A stretch of 64,000 bases of DNA from Marinobacter sp. MDS2 (GTDB lineage Bacteria; Pseudomonadota; Gammaproteobacteria; Pseudomonadales; Oleiphilaceae), in contig NZ_JAVAJF010000001.1 of the NCBI RefSeq assembly GCF_030718085.1, forward strand, positions 310,001 through 374,000. The letters run 5' to 3'. The notes under the pieces were generated by a model. It had not been told where the DNA came from, searched no databases, and saw only the letters and a list, made by a program, of their open reading frames with translations. This document shows positions 1 through 9,320 of the stretch, one piece after another. The position numbers and the translations under genes were made by a program. The first letter of the stretch is position 1. Each line of letters begins with the position of its first letter.

Positions 1-712
1 CGCCTTCCATTTTGCATTCCAAAAGATCTTCCATTGGCAGTCCGCGCCGACGGTCATCCACTGCGACCACAATCTCTCTCACAGGATGGCGCAGCACATA
101 GTCGTGGAGCGTAAAGGGGACATTGAGAAGATGCTCCTCGGAGACTTGCACTTGCTCATCCGGCATCGGCACAAAGCCGTCTAGCTTGAAGCCTTTCCGA
201 TTAAAGGGCGTGGTTAGGTCTTCAAGCATCTGTTTCGCCCTGCGCCCTGCGCCCAGCACCAGAACGCGTCGCTTGAACACATCACTGCCAACTATCGCGA
301 AGAACAAAACACGAACAATACCGAGCGAAAAAATCGAAAGCACAGTAGCGGAAGTGAGCACACCAAAGTTACCGAGATACCAGAGCCAATCATCTGCGAT
401 GAAATAGGCGAACCCATGTACCGGAATGGCAAGAATCATGGCCATGATGGTTCGCAGCATCATTCCGGACATGCCCTCCTCAACGCTGGCTTCGTGCACA
501 CCGAGGGCGATCATGACAATCAGATTGGCTAATGCGAAAACAAGAATGGAAGGAAGAACGAAGAGAAAACTTTCCGCAAAGAAACCCACTTCCCCGAAAA
601 AGCGGAAAAAGGCAGCCAGTGAAAATGCGAGGCTGATGACCACAAAGTCAATCAAGCCAAGAATAACAAAAGGCAGGTGGATATAGTGTCTGAACAACCT
701 GACGTGGGCCAC
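1..712 (-). CDS. PEP-CTERM/XrtA-system sugar transferase (EpsB-like), 5' part only
   Basis: The first 237 codons of a gene that runs off the left edge. The reverse strand is open from a GTG at 712, which has AAGGAG six bases upstream. The product begins with four hydrophobic segments (roughly residues 8-35, 43-70, 85-110 and 115-140), followed by a nucleotide-binding-type stretch with VLVLGAGRRAKQ near residue 150. This is the N-terminal layout of polyprenyl-phosphate sugar transferases that start exopolysaccharide repeat units; the closest family I recall is the PEP-CTERM-associated TIGR03013 group. The catalytic bacterial sugar transferase domain would lie beyond the edge and cannot be checked. 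A PEP-CTERM protein at 13.8 kb supports the exosortase link. Family assignment is from memory of sequence pattern. Confidence 0.75.
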   Translation of the reverse strand, partial: MAHVRLFRHYIHLPFVILGLIDFVVISLAFSLAAFFRFFGEVGFFAESFLFVLPSILVFALANLIVMIALGVHEASVEEGMSGMMLRTIMAMILAIPVHGFAYFIADDWLWYLGNFGVLTSATVLSIFSLGIVRVLFFAIVGSDVFKRRVLVLGAGRRAKQMLEDLTTPFNRKGFKLDGFVPMPDEQVQVSEEHLLNVPFTLHDYVLRHPVREIVVAVDDRRRGLPMEDLLECKMEG

Positions 713-767
713 GTCATCTCCTTGTGCGGTTCATACTACACTGTACTGCTAGCGTCCTTTGCTACAC

Positions 768-787
768 ACCGTAACAAACCGTAACAA
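768..787. repeat. Perfect tandem repeat of ACCGTAACAA
   Basis: Two exact 10-bp copies lie back to back, about 55 bp upstream of the GTG of the sugar transferase gene. The spacing equals one helical turn, which would suit a regulator binding the same DNA face twice. No regulator is identified. The rest of 713-897 shows no gene. Confidence 0.6.
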
Positions 788-877
788 GATTGTACGTCAA
801 TTAGTTGAAACTTCAATCATCCCATGAGTGAGATTTTAATGTGTTTTACAATCACGTTACAAAGCATAGGGGGCACC

Positions 878-907
878 AAGCGCCACCTAAGCGCCACCTA
901 AGCGCCA
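878..907. repeat. 11-bp direct repeats across the prpD stop codon
   Basis: AAGCGCCACCT occurs at 878-888 and 889-899, followed by a partial third copy at 900-907. The array spans the stop codon of prpD (898-900), so the last two codons of PrpD sit in the repeat. It looks like a small slippage-prone array. Confidence 0.6.
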
Positions 908-2382
908 AATAAACCCACAAACTCATGCACCGGCATAACCTCCAATGCCCCTAAATCTTCGCAACTGGTCATAATCGCCTTGCACTTCCGCGGCACGAAA
1001 CGAGTCTTTAAGCTGTTTTCGAATTTTTTCACCAACAACGGCATACCCTCCTCCCGCCTTCTCCGATGCCCAATCGGGTATTCCACCGCGATCTTTTCCG
1101 TACTGCTGCCATCGGTGAAAAACACCTGAATCGCGTTGGCGATAGAACGCTTGTCTGGCTCCAGATATTCCCGCGTGTAACGTTCATCCTCAATCACCTG
1201 CATTTTTTCGCGTAGGCGATCGATTTCGGGGTGGGCTTGGTGAAAGCTGTCTTCGTAGTGCTCGGCGGTAAGGCTGCCAAAAATCAGTGGCACGGCGGTC
1301 ATGTATTGCAAGCAGTGATCCCGGTCGGCCGGGTTGGCCAACTCACCTTGTTTGGAGATGATGCGTATGGCGGATTCGTGGGTGGTCAATTCGATGCGGT
1401 CAATTTCATCGAGCCGGTCTTTCACTTCCGGGTGAAGTTTCACAGCGGCCTCGGCCGCGGTTTGGGCATGGAACTCCGCCGGGAACGAGATTTTGAACAG
1501 CACGTTCTCCATCACATAGGAGCCAAAGGGCTGCGGTAATGAGAGCTTCCGGAGTGCATCAGGCTTTAATGCCTGATCGCGGTTGGTTTTACTGAACAAC
1601 ACATCGTAAAACCCCCACTGATTTGCGGTCAGTGCTCCGGGTACACCCATCTCGCCGCGCATGGCGATATCAGCCAGACGAACACCCCGCGAGCTAGCGT
1701 CGCCCGCTGCCCAGGATTTGCGAGAGCCGGCGTTTGGAGCGTGGCGGTACGTGCGGAGGGATTGCCCGTCTACCCAGGCGTGGGACAAAGCCGAGAGCAT
1801 CTGCTCCCTGTCCGCCCCCATCAATTTGGCGCTTACAGCGGTGGAGGCCACCTTTACCAGCACCACGTGATCCAGCCCGACCCGATTAAATGAGTTTTCC
1901 AACGCGAGAACGCCCTGAATCTCATGGGCCATGATCATGGCTTCCAGCACGGCTTTCATGGCTAGGGGCGCTTGCCCGTTGGCTACGCGTTTTTGGGAAA
2001 GGTGGTCGGCAACCGCGAGAATGGCGCCGAGGTTATCAGAGGGGTGGCCCCATTCGGCCGCCAGCCAGGTATCGTTGTAATCCAGCCAGCGCACGATGCA
2101 GCCGATATCCCAGGCCGCTTTAACCGGGTCTAACCGATATGGCGTGCCAGGCACCCTCGCCCCGTGAGGAACAACAGTGCCTTCCACATAGGGGCCAAGG
2201 TGTTTGGTGCATTCCGGAAACTTTAAGGCGAGAAGCCCGCAGCCAAGGGTGTCCATCAAACAGTAACGGGCAGCCTCCCATGCCTCGTCACTGTCGATTT
2301 GGTAATTGAGGACATAGTCCGCAATTTCCTGTAACACCTCATCGTAATCAGGACGTGTGTTCTGGTCTACGTTGGCTCCCAT
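898..2382 (-). CDS. prpD: 2-methylcitrate dehydratase PrpD
   Basis: A 494-residue protein of the MmgE/PrpD family, the usual length for PrpD. In the methylcitrate cycle this cytoplasmic enzyme dehydrates 2-methylcitrate to 2-methylaconitate without an iron-sulfur cluster. It is the last gene of the minus-strand order regulator-prpB-prpC-acnD-prpF-prpD. The ATG at 2382 is preceded by AGGAGG seven bases away. Because acnD and prpF are also present, the dehydration step appears to be covered twice, an arrangement I recall from Pseudomonas. The stop codon lies inside a short direct-repeat array. Assignment rests on overall sequence pattern and context. Confidence 0.95.
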   Translation of the reverse strand: MGANVDQNTRPDYDEVLQEIADYVLNYQIDSDEAWEAARYCLMDTLGCGLLALKFPECTKHLGPYVEGTVVPHGARVPGTPYRLDPVKAAWDIGCIVRWLDYNDTWLAAEWGHPSDNLGAILAVADHLSQKRVANGQAPLAMKAVLEAMIMAHEIQGVLALENSFNRVGLDHVVLVKVASTAVSAKLMGADREQMLSALSHAWVDGQSLRTYRHAPNAGSRKSWAAGDASSRGVRLADIAMRGEMGVPGALTANQWGFYDVLFSKTNRDQALKPDALRKLSLPQPFGSYVMENVLFKISFPAEFHAQTAAEAAVKLHPEVKDRLDEIDRIELTTHESAIRIISKQGELANPADRDHCLQYMTAVPLIFGSLTAEHYEDSFHQAHPEIDRLREKMQVIEDERYTREYLEPDKRSIANAIQVFFTDGSSTEKIAVEYPIGHRRRREEGMPLLVKKFENSLKTRFVPRKCKAIMTSCEDLGALEVMPVHEFVGLFGA

Positions 2383-2431
2383 GGCAAAATCCTCCTATTT
2401 CCGGAATCGTCAGGGTATGCCTCAGCTTAGT

Positions 2432-3610
2432 TCAGAAACTGTCTTGAGGCACCCTCACCCAACCTTCCATGATAATCCGCGCACTGCGGCTCATGATGGC
2501 TTTGGTTGCAGTCCACTGGCCATTCACTTCTTTGGCTTCCGCGCCTACGCGCAAAGTTCCTGAAGGATGGCCAAAGGTAACTTCGGTACGGTCACCGCCG
2601 CCAGCCGCCAGGTTCACCAATGTGCCCGGGATAGCCGATGCCGTCGCGATAGCCACCGCCGCCGTGCCCATCATGGCGTGATGCAGCTTGCCCATAGACA
2701 GAGCGCGTACCAGCAAATCCACATCCGAGGCGTTAATTTGCTTGCCGCTGGACGATACGTAATCGACTGGTTTGGCGACAAAGGCCACTTTCGGGGTGTG
2801 CTGACGATTAGCTGCTTCGGCGATGTCTGTGATCAGGCCCATTTTCACCGCACCGTGGGCGCGAATGGTTTCGAACATGGCTAAAGCTTTCGGATCGCTG
2901 TTGATGTCGCCCTGAAGCTCACTGCCTTTGTAGCCAATGTCTTCGGCGTTCACGAAGATCGTGGGGATACCGGCGTTGATCATGGTCGCTTTGAGCGTGC
3001 CTACGCCCGGCACTTCAAGATCGTCTACCAGATTGCCGGTCGGGAACATGGAGCCTTCGCCGTCGGCTGGGTCCATGAATTCGATCTTCACTTCAGCGGC
3101 CGGGAAGGTCACACCATCCAACTCGAAATCGCCGGTTTCCTGCACCTCACCGTTGGTGATGGGTACGTGGGCAACGATGGTTTTCTTAATGTTCGCTTGC
3201 CAGATCCGAACGGTGCAGATGCCGTTTTCGGGGATGCGCTCTTTCGCAACAAAACCGCCATTGATGGCGAACGCTCCGACTGCCGCAGTCAGGTTGCCGC
3301 AGTTGCCACTCCAATCCACGAATGGCTTGTCGATGGACACCTGACCGAACAGGTAGTCCACGTCGTGGTCTGGCTGAGTCGGCGCCGCCAGAATCACGGT
3401 TTTACTGGTACTGGAGGTGGCGTTACCCAAACCGTCGATTTGTTTCTCGTAGGGATCGGGGCTTCCGATCACACGAAGCAACAGTTTGTCGCGGGCCTCA
3501 CCGGGCACCTGACAGGCTTCAGGCAAATCTTGCAGGCGGAAAAACGCGCCTTTACTGGTGCCGCCACGCATGTAGGTAGCGGGTACTTTAATCTGTGGGA
3601 GGAAACTCAT
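2432..3610 (-). CDS. prpF: 2-methylaconitate cis-trans isomerase PrpF
   Basis: A 392-residue protein when started at the ATG at 3610, which has AGAGAGG six bases upstream. The frame stays open further upstream to 3730, but those extra 40 residues are read through a GGGGTCTGACCCC palindrome and are unlike the family, so I take them as non-coding. Diagnostic stretches are MRGGTSKG near residue 14 and SGNCGNLTAAVG near residue 110. PrpF isomerises the 2-methylaconitate made by AcnD and is needed where AcnD replaces PrpD activity. It sits between acnD and prpD in the same operon. Confidence 0.95.
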   Translation of the reverse strand: MSFLPQIKVPATYMRGGTSKGAFFRLQDLPEACQVPGEARDKLLLRVIGSPDPYEKQIDGLGNATSSTSKTVILAAPTQPDHDVDYLFGQVSIDKPFVDWSGNCGNLTAAVGAFAINGGFVAKERIPENGICTVRIWQANIKKTIVAHVPITNGEVQETGDFELDGVTFPAAEVKIEFMDPADGEGSMFPTGNLVDDLEVPGVGTLKATMINAGIPTIFVNAEDIGYKGSELQGDINSDPKALAMFETIRAHGAVKMGLITDIAEAANRQHTPKVAFVAKPVDYVSSSGKQINASDVDLLVRALSMGKLHHAMMGTAAVAIATASAIPGTLVNLAAGGGDRTEVTFGHPSGTLRVGAEAKEVNGQWTATKAIMSRSARIIMEGWVRVPQDSF

Positions 3611-3670
3611 GAAATGCCTCTCTTTGAAAGCATTTGGGGTGGTCCGAAAGTTGGGTGTGGCTAGCTGGGT

Positions 3671-3698
3671 GGGGTCTGACCCCGAGGGGTCAGACCCC
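3671..3698. repeat. REP-like double palindrome, copy A (prpF-acnD gap)
   Basis: GGGGTCTGACCCC (3671-3683), two bases GA, then its exact reverse complement (3686-3698). Each 13-mer is itself palindromic around one central base, so the element can fold as one long hairpin or as two small ones. A near-identical copy lies at 6412-6439. It falls in the intercistronic gap between the acnD stop (3745) and the prpF start (3610). Confidence 0.85.
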
Positions 3699-3744
3699 TT
3701 TGCCAGTTTGGCTTCGGAGTCAGAATTCAAACTCTACAAGCTGA

Positions 3745-6369
3745 TTACGCTGCGCCTTCGGCTTCCAGGAAGTCCTGGGCGAAGCGCTGGAGTACACCGC
3801 CAGCTGAATAGATGTTCAGCTCAGCGAAGGTGTCCAGACGGCACGTCACAGGCACTTCGACGGATTCGCCGTTCTTGCGGTTGATCACCAGAGTGAGCTC
3901 CGCACCCGGGGCGATTTCGCCTTTCACATCGAAGGTTTCAGTACCGTCGATGTTATAGGTGTGGCGGGTTTCGCCTTCACGGAACTGAACCGGCAGTACG
4001 CCCATGCCAACCAGGTTGGTACGGTGAATACGCTCGAAGCCTTCCGCGACAATCACTTCCACACCCGCCAGACGAACGCCCTTGGCGGCCCAGTCACGGG
4101 AGGAGCCTTGGCCGTAGTCCGCTCCAGCCACGATGATCAGCGGCTGCTTGCGCTCCATGTAGGTTTCAATCGCTTCCCACATGCGAGTAACCTGCCCTTC
4201 CGGCTCGATGCGAGCGAGGGAGCCCTGCTTCACTTCGCCGTTTTCATCCCGAACCATTTCGTTCAACAGTTTCGGGTTGGCGAAGGTCGCGCGCTGCGCG
4301 GTCAGGTGGTCGCCACGGTGCGTTGCGTAGGAGTTGAAGTCTTCCTCTGGCACGCCCATTTTGTGCAGGTATTCACCGGCGGCCGAGTCCATCATGATGG
4401 CGTTAGACGGCGACAAGTGGTCTGTGGTGATGTTGTCACCCAGAACCGCCAGCGGACGCATGCCTGTCATGGTGCGCTCGGCAGCCAGTGCGCCCTCCCA
4501 GTATGGCGGGCGACGGATGTATGTAGACATCGGTCGCCAGTCGTACAGCGGGCTCTTGGCCTGCTCAACGGCATCCAGGTTGAACATCGGGATGTAGACT
4601 TCTTTGAACTGCGCTGGCTTCACGAATTCGCCGACGATGCGATCGATTTCTTCATCGGAAGGCCACAGGTCTTTCAGAGTGACCGGCTTGCCATCTTTGT
4701 CGTAACCCAAGGCATCCTGTTCGATGTCGAAGCGCACGGTACCGGCAATGGCGTAGGCCACAACCAGCGGCGGTGACGCCAGGAACGCTTGCTTCGCATA
4801 CGGGTGAATACGACCGTCAAAGTTCCGGTTACCAGACAGCACGGCGGTTGAGTACAGGTCGCGGTCGATGATTTCCTGCTGGATTTTCGGGTCCAACGCG
4901 CCAGACATGCCGTTACAGGTGGTGCAGGCGTAGGCCACGATACCAAAGCCCAGCTTTTCCATTTCTGGCAGCAGGCCGGCTTCTTCCAGATACAGGCGAG
5001 CGACTTTGGAGCCCGGTGCGAAGGACGACTTCACCCACGGCTTACGAACCAAGCCTAACTCGTTGGCTTTTTTCGCCACCAAACCAGCCGCTACCACGTT
5101 GCGGGGGTTCGAGGTGTTGGTGCAAGACGTGATTGCAGCGATGATCACAGCGCCATCAGGCATCAGGCCTTTGCGCTCTTCTTCCAGCGCAGCTTCCAGA
5201 TTCACGGCAATGCCGCGCTCTTCCAGCTCTGATGTTGCAACTCGACGATGCGGGTTAGATGGGCCAGCCACGTTGCGAACCACCGTAGAAAGATCAAATT
5301 CCAGCACACGCTCGTACTGGGCTTCGGTCATTTCAGTGGCCCACAGGCCAGTTTCTTTCGCGTACTTCTCAACCAGATCCACTTGCTCCGGCTCCCGGCC
5401 GGTCAACTTCAGGTAATCGATGGTCTGTTCGTCGATGTAGAACATACCCGCGGTGGCACCGTATTCCGGTGTCATGTTGGAGATGGTAGCCCGGTCGCCG
5501 ATGGTCAGGCTGGAGGCACCTTCACCAAAGAACTCGAGATACGCGCCGACAACGCGTTCTTTGCGCAGGAATTCGGTAATGGCCAGAACGATGTCGGTTG
5601 CGGTGATGCCAGGCTGGCGTTTGCCGGTCAGTTTCACACCTACGATGTCCGGCAGGCGCATCATGGATGGCTGACCCAACATAACAGTTTCCGCTTCCAG
5701 ACCACCCACACCAATCGCAATAACACCCAGCGCATCGATGTGCGGGGTGTGGCTGTCGGTGCCGACACAGGTATCCGGGAATGCAATCGGATGCCCGTCT
5801 TCATCTGGACGATTCTGGATCACCGGAGACATCTTCTCCAGATTGATCTGGTGCATGATGCCGTTACCAGCCGGAATCACGTCCACATTACGGAAAGCGG
5901 TGCGTGTCCAGTTGATGAAGTGGAAACGATCTTCGTTTCGGCGCTCTTCAATCGCACGGTTTTTCTCAAAAGCATCCGGATCACAACCCGCGGCTTCAAC
6001 CGCCAGGGAATGGTCCACAATCAGCTGGGTCGGGACAACCGGGTTTACCTTGGCGGGGTCACCGCCCTTCTCGGCGATGGCATCACGCAGGCCGGCCAAG
6101 TCAACCAATGCTGTCTGGCCAAGAATATCGTGGCAAACCACACGCGCCGGATACCACGGGAAATCCAGATCGCTCTTACGCTCGATCAACTGCTTCAAGG
6201 AATCCGTAAGGGACTCAGCATCACAGCGACGAACCAATTGTTCGGCCAGAATTTTGGAGGTATACGGCAATTTCGCGTAGGAACCAGGCTGAATATCTTC
6301 AATGGCCTGACGAGTGTCGTAGTACTTCAGGTCAGTACCCGGAAGCGGCTTTCTATATTCGGTGTTCAT
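3745..6369 (-). CDS. acnD: Fe/S-dependent 2-methylisocitrate dehydratase AcnD
   Basis: An 874-residue aconitase-superfamily protein, slightly shorter than AcnA-type aconitases and matching AcnD in length. The three cysteines expected to hold the [4Fe-4S] cluster are Cys416 (in SCTNTSNP) and Cys482/Cys485 (in ACTTCNG). AcnD dehydrates 2-methylcitrate to a 2-methylaconitate isomer that PrpF then converts, and the neighbouring prpF supports AcnD rather than a housekeeping aconitase. The ATG at 6369 has AGAGGAC upstream. The gene is bracketed by two near-identical palindromic elements (3671-3698 and 6412-6439). Confidence 0.95.
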   Translation of the reverse strand: MNTEYRKPLPGTDLKYYDTRQAIEDIQPGSYAKLPYTSKILAEQLVRRCDAESLTDSLKQLIERKSDLDFPWYPARVVCHDILGQTALVDLAGLRDAIAEKGGDPAKVNPVVPTQLIVDHSLAVEAAGCDPDAFEKNRAIEERRNEDRFHFINWTRTAFRNVDVIPAGNGIMHQINLEKMSPVIQNRPDEDGHPIAFPDTCVGTDSHTPHIDALGVIAIGVGGLEAETVMLGQPSMMRLPDIVGVKLTGKRQPGITATDIVLAITEFLRKERVVGAYLEFFGEGASSLTIGDRATISNMTPEYGATAGMFYIDEQTIDYLKLTGREPEQVDLVEKYAKETGLWATEMTEAQYERVLEFDLSTVVRNVAGPSNPHRRVATSELEERGIAVNLEAALEEERKGLMPDGAVIIAAITSCTNTSNPRNVVAAGLVAKKANELGLVRKPWVKSSFAPGSKVARLYLEEAGLLPEMEKLGFGIVAYACTTCNGMSGALDPKIQQEIIDRDLYSTAVLSGNRNFDGRIHPYAKQAFLASPPLVVAYAIAGTVRFDIEQDALGYDKDGKPVTLKDLWPSDEEIDRIVGEFVKPAQFKEVYIPMFNLDAVEQAKSPLYDWRPMSTYIRRPPYWEGALAAERTMTGMRPLAVLGDNITTDHLSPSNAIMMDSAAGEYLHKMGVPEEDFNSYATHRGDHLTAQRATFANPKLLNEMVRDENGEVKQGSLARIEPEGQVTRMWEAIETYMERKQPLIIVAGADYGQGSSRDWAAKGVRLAGVEVIVAEGFERIHRTNLVGMGVLPVQFREGETRHTYNIDGTETFDVKGEIAPGAELTLVINRKNGESVEVPVTCRLDTFAELNIYSAGGVLQRFAQDFLEAEGAA

Positions 6370-6411
6370 CTCATGTCCTCTAATTCGGAGATCGGCTCGG
6401 GCAACATGGAT

Positions 6412-6439
6412 GGGGTCTGACCCCGCGGGGTCAGACCCC
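6412..6439. repeat. REP-like double palindrome, copy B (acnD-prpC gap)
   Basis: GGGGTCTGACCCC (6412-6424), GC, then its exact reverse complement (6427-6439). It differs from copy A at 3671 only in the two central bases. It lies between the prpC stop (6477) and the acnD start (6369), so it would be transcribed within the operon. Confidence 0.85.
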
Positions 6440-6476
6440 AGCGGGGAGTCAACAATTCCCTAAGATTGCTTAGCCT

Positions 6477-7610
6477 TTAGCTGCGCTTATCAATCGGCAG
6501 CCATTCCTGATCTTCCGGGCCGGTGTAGTCCGCGCTTGGGCGGATGATACGGTTCTTGGCACGCTGCTCTTTTACGTGCGCTGTCCAGCCGGATACCCGC
6601 GACATCACGAAGATGGGCGTAAACAGTTCGGTCGGGATGCCCATGAAGTGATAAGCCGAGGCATGGAAGAAATCCGCGTTGCAGAACAACTTCTTCTCGC
6701 GCCACATAACTTCTTCACAACGTACCGAAACCGGATACAGAACGGTATCGCCCACTTCTTGCGCCAATGTCTCAGACCACTTCTTGATGATGCCGTTACG
6801 GGGATCGGAGTCTGTGTAGATCGCGTGGCCGAAGCCCATGATCTTTTCTTTACGCTCAAGCATACCCATCAGGCCAGCTTCGGCTTCATCCGGAGTCTGG
6901 AAGCGCTGAATCAGTTCCATGGCAGCTTCGTTGGCGCCGCCGTGCAGAGGTCCGCGCAGAGAACCGATGGCACCGGTCACGCAGCTGTGGATGTCCGACA
7001 GCGTCGAGGCACACACGCGAGCGGTAAAGGTAGACGCGTTGAATTCGTGCTCGGCGTACAGAATCAGAGACACGTTCATTACACGCTCATGCAGCTCGCT
7101 CGGTTTCTTACCGTGCAGCAGCTCCAGAAACAGGCCACCGATAGAATCGGATTCGCTGTTCGCGGTATCGATACGCACACCTTCGTGGGCGAAACGGTAC
7201 CAATAGGTGATGATCGCGGGGAACGCCGCCAGCATGCGATCAATTTTGTCGTCCTGCTCACTGAAATCGTTTTCAGTTTCCAGGTTACCCAACATGGAGC
7301 AACCGGTACGCATCACGTCCATCGGGTGAGCGTTGCTCGGGATCTGCTCCAGAACGGTTTTCAGGGCATCCGGCAGTGTACGCAGGCTCTTGAGCTTGGC
7401 TTTGTAAGCATCCAGCTCCTGCTGGTTGGGCAGTTTGCCACGCAGCAGCAGGTACGCCACTTCTTCAAACTGGGCATGTTCCGCCAGGTCTTTTACGTCG
7501 TAGCCACGATAGGTGAGGCCCGCACCGGTTTTACCCACAGTACACAACGCTGTTTCACCAGCCACCTGGCCACGCAGGCCTGCTCCGCCTAGTTTCTTTG
7601 CTTCAGCCAT
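6477..7610 (-). CDS. prpC: 2-methylcitrate synthase PrpC
   Basis: A 377-residue citrate-synthase-family protein from the ATG at 7610, which has GGGAGA upstream; an in-frame start five codons earlier lacks a better ribosome site. It condenses propionyl-CoA with oxaloacetate to 2-methylcitrate. Family histidine regions are visible as GPLHGGANEAAM and MGFGHAIY, with the arginine/aspartate end near NRIIRPSADYTGP. The length fits the short PrpC type rather than the roughly 430-residue GltA type. It lies directly after prpB and before acnD in the operon. Confidence 0.95.
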   Translation of the reverse strand: MAEAKKLGGAGLRGQVAGETALCTVGKTGAGLTYRGYDVKDLAEHAQFEEVAYLLLRGKLPNQQELDAYKAKLKSLRTLPDALKTVLEQIPSNAHPMDVMRTGCSMLGNLETENDFSEQDDKIDRMLAAFPAIITYWYRFAHEGVRIDTANSESDSIGGLFLELLHGKKPSELHERVMNVSLILYAEHEFNASTFTARVCASTLSDIHSCVTGAIGSLRGPLHGGANEAAMELIQRFQTPDEAEAGLMGMLERKEKIMGFGHAIYTDSDPRNGIIKKWSETLAQEVGDTVLYPVSVRCEEVMWREKKLFCNADFFHASAYHFMGIPTELFTPIFVMSRVSGWTAHVKEQRAKNRIIRPSADYTGPEDQEWLPIDKRS

Positions 7611-7651
7611 GTTGGTCTCCCTCAATGTTCCGTTTTTAGATTTGTAACAAT

Positions 7652-8536
7652 TCAGTCTTTTTTCTGAGTAAACAATTCGTCCAGCTTCTGCTCGAAGTCG
7701 TGGTAGTTCAGGAAATCGTAGAGTTCCATGCGAGTTTGCATCAGATCCACTACGTCTTTCTGGTCACCTTTTTCCAGGATGTTCTGATACACCGTCAGCG
7801 CCGCCTTGTTCATCGCGCGGAAGGCACTGAGAGGGTACAGAACCATAGCGGCACCGGCTTCAGCCAGCTCGGCCTTGTTGTATAGCGGCGTAGCACCAAA
7901 CTCGGTGATGTTCGCCAGAATCGGCGCATCGATGGCTTCAGCAAACGCTTTGTAGTCCGACAGTTCGTGTACCGCTTCAGCGAAGATGCCATCAGCACCG
8001 GCTTCGATGCAGGCCTTCGCTCGATCAATCGCAGCTTCCAGACCTTCTTTCTGGAAGGCATCGGTACGGGCCATGATGAAGAAGTCTTTGTCTTCACGGG
8101 CATCGGCCGCCGCACGAATACGATCTACCATTTCTTCTTTGGACACAATTTCTTTGTTCGGACGGTGGCCACAGCGCTTCTGGGCAACCTGGTCTTCGAT
8201 GTGAACAGCAGCTGCGCCTGCACGTTCCATTTCGCGAATGGTGCGAGCAATGTTGAAAGCGCCGCCCCAGCCCGTATCGATATCAACCAACAGCGGCACG
8301 TCGGTAGCGGCGGTAATGCGGCGAACGTCTTCGACAACGTCGTTCATGCTGGTCATACCCAGATCCGGCAGACCGTAGGACGCGTTAGCAACACCACCAC
8401 CTGACAGGTAAATGGCCTGATGCCCTACCCGCTCGGCCATCATGGCCGCATAGGCATTGATGGTCCCGACAATCTGCAGCGGTTGGTTTTCTTTCAGAGC
8501 TTTACGGAAACGAGCACCTGCGGAAAGCTTAGCCAT
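7652..8536 (-). CDS. prpB: 2-methylisocitrate lyase PrpB
   Basis: A 294-residue isocitrate-lyase/PEP-mutase superfamily protein that cleaves 2-methylisocitrate to pyruvate and succinate, the last step of the cycle. The catalytic motif K-R-C-G-H lies at residues 120-124 and a magnesium-binding DIDTGWG at 86-92. The ATG at 8536 has an AGAGG about seven bases upstream. It is the first enzyme gene of the operon, after the regulator gene. Confidence 0.96.
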   Translation of the reverse strand: MAKLSAGARFRKALKENQPLQIVGTINAYAAMMAERVGHQAIYLSGGGVANASYGLPDLGMTSMNDVVEDVRRITAATDVPLLVDIDTGWGGAFNIARTIREMERAGAAAVHIEDQVAQKRCGHRPNKEIVSKEEMVDRIRAAADAREDKDFFIMARTDAFQKEGLEAAIDRAKACIEAGADGIFAEAVHELSDYKAFAEAIDAPILANITEFGATPLYNKAELAEAGAAMVLYPLSAFRAMNKAALTVYQNILEKGDQKDVVDLMQTRMELYDFLNYHDFEQKLDELFTQKKD

Positions 8537-8552
8537 AATAATTACCTCTTAT

Positions 8553-9233
8553 TCAGATGGTTAACACGCCTTCTTCAATCTTTTTCTCGATATTCTGGCG
8601 TGCGGCGTTGATGTGTCTTTTCATTAGAAATTCGGCGAGTTCACCATCACGCTGGGCAATGGCTTCGACGATACTGCGGTGTTCGCCCAGCGCCATATGA
8701 GGGCGCCCGGCGGATGTGCTTAATCGGTAACGGTACATTCGCACCATGTAATAAAGGTCACCCAGAAGCATCTGGGCCAACTTGGTGTTTCGGCTCCCGG
8801 TGGCAATACGGTGATGGAAATCGTAATCGCCCTCGGCCTGATAATAGGCCTGACCGCGAGCTTCTTCGATCATGGTTTCATGGCTATCGAGAGTGGCCCG
8901 CAGATCCCGAATCTCTTCATCGGTCATTCGTTCGGCTGCTTGCCGCGCGGCCAGACCTTCCATCACTTCACGGATTCGATACAGTTCAATCAATTCCGCG
9001 GCGCTGACAGAGACCACCTTCACTCCGGCGTGCGGACGGCGCACCAGCAATCCACGAGACTCCAAACGGCCCAACGCTTCTCGCAGCGGCCCTCGGGTCA
9101 GATTAAATCGAGAACAGAGCTCTACTTCGCCGATTTTCTCGCCCGGTGCCAAATCGCCTTTTACGATTGCGGTTTGCAAACAATCGAATGCTTCGTCGGC
9201 GCGGGTTTGAGTTTGTAACTGAACTTCAGCCAT
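8553..9233 (-). CDS. GntR-family (FCD) regulator of the methylcitrate operon
   Basis: A 226-residue FadR-type GntR regulator. An N-terminal winged helix (about residues 12-75, with LTRGPLREALGRLESRGL as the recognition region) is followed by an all-helical FCD ligand domain (about 90-215) with DFHHRIA and a later histidine as likely metal/ligand residues. It is the first gene of the prp operon, so it probably represses itself and prpBC-acnD-prpFD and responds to a cycle intermediate; the ligand is not visible. No good ribosome site precedes the ATG at 9233; instead a TTGTTAACAA palindrome sits four bases upstream, so translation may be weak or operator-coupled. Confidence 0.9.
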   Translation of the reverse strand: MAEVQLQTQTRADEAFDCLQTAIVKGDLAPGEKIGEVELCSRFNLTRGPLREALGRLESRGLLVRRPHAGVKVVSVSAAELIELYRIREVMEGLAARQAAERMTDEEIRDLRATLDSHETMIEEARGQAYYQAEGDYDFHHRIATGSRNTKLAQMLLGDLYYMVRMYRYRLSTSAGRPHMALGEHRSIVEAIAQRDGELAEFLMKRHINAARQNIEKKIEEGVLTI

Positions 9234-9236
9234 GTT

Positions 9237-9246
9237 TTGTTAACAA
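9237..9246. promoter_or_regulatory. Operator O1 of the prp operon (candidate)
   Basis: TTGTTAACAA is a perfect 10-bp palindrome in the leader just before the GntR start codon. It fits the TTGT-N2-ACAA layout often seen for FadR-type GntR proteins. Its centre is 52 bp (five helical turns) from the centre of O2. Confidence 0.6.
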
Positions 9247-9266
9247 TCCAAGGTTTGATGATTCGA

Positions 9267-9295
9267 AAGCTACGCCTCAACACACGGATTGTCAA
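9267..9295 (-). promoter_or_regulatory. Sigma-70 promoter of the prp operon (candidate)
   Basis: On the minus strand the -35 TTGACA (9295-9290) is followed after 17 bp by TAGCTT (9272-9267). The -35 is a full consensus match and lies inside operator O2; the -10 matches three of six bases. The predicted transcript would start near 9260 and carry O1 in its leader. Confidence 0.6.
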
Positions 9296-9299
9296 CAAT
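9288..9299. promoter_or_regulatory. Operator O2 of the prp operon (candidate)
   Basis: ATTGTCAACAAT has perfect ATTGT/ACAAT arms. Read on the minus strand it contains the TTGACA -35 box, so a bound regulator would directly block RNA polymerase. Confidence 0.65.
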
Positions 9300-9320
9300 T
9301 CGCGTTGCGGCGAAAGTCTA

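Noticed and set aside
3611..3730. N-terminal extension of PrpF by 40 residues
   Set aside because: It is read through a REP-like palindrome, and the ATG at 3610 has a good ribosome site and matches the family start.
5248..6420. A 390-residue plus-strand reading frame
   Set aside because: Entirely antisense to acnD, with no family pattern and no ribosome site.
6576..7592. A 338-residue plus-strand reading frame
   Set aside because: Antisense to prpC, which has clear catalytic motifs and operon context.
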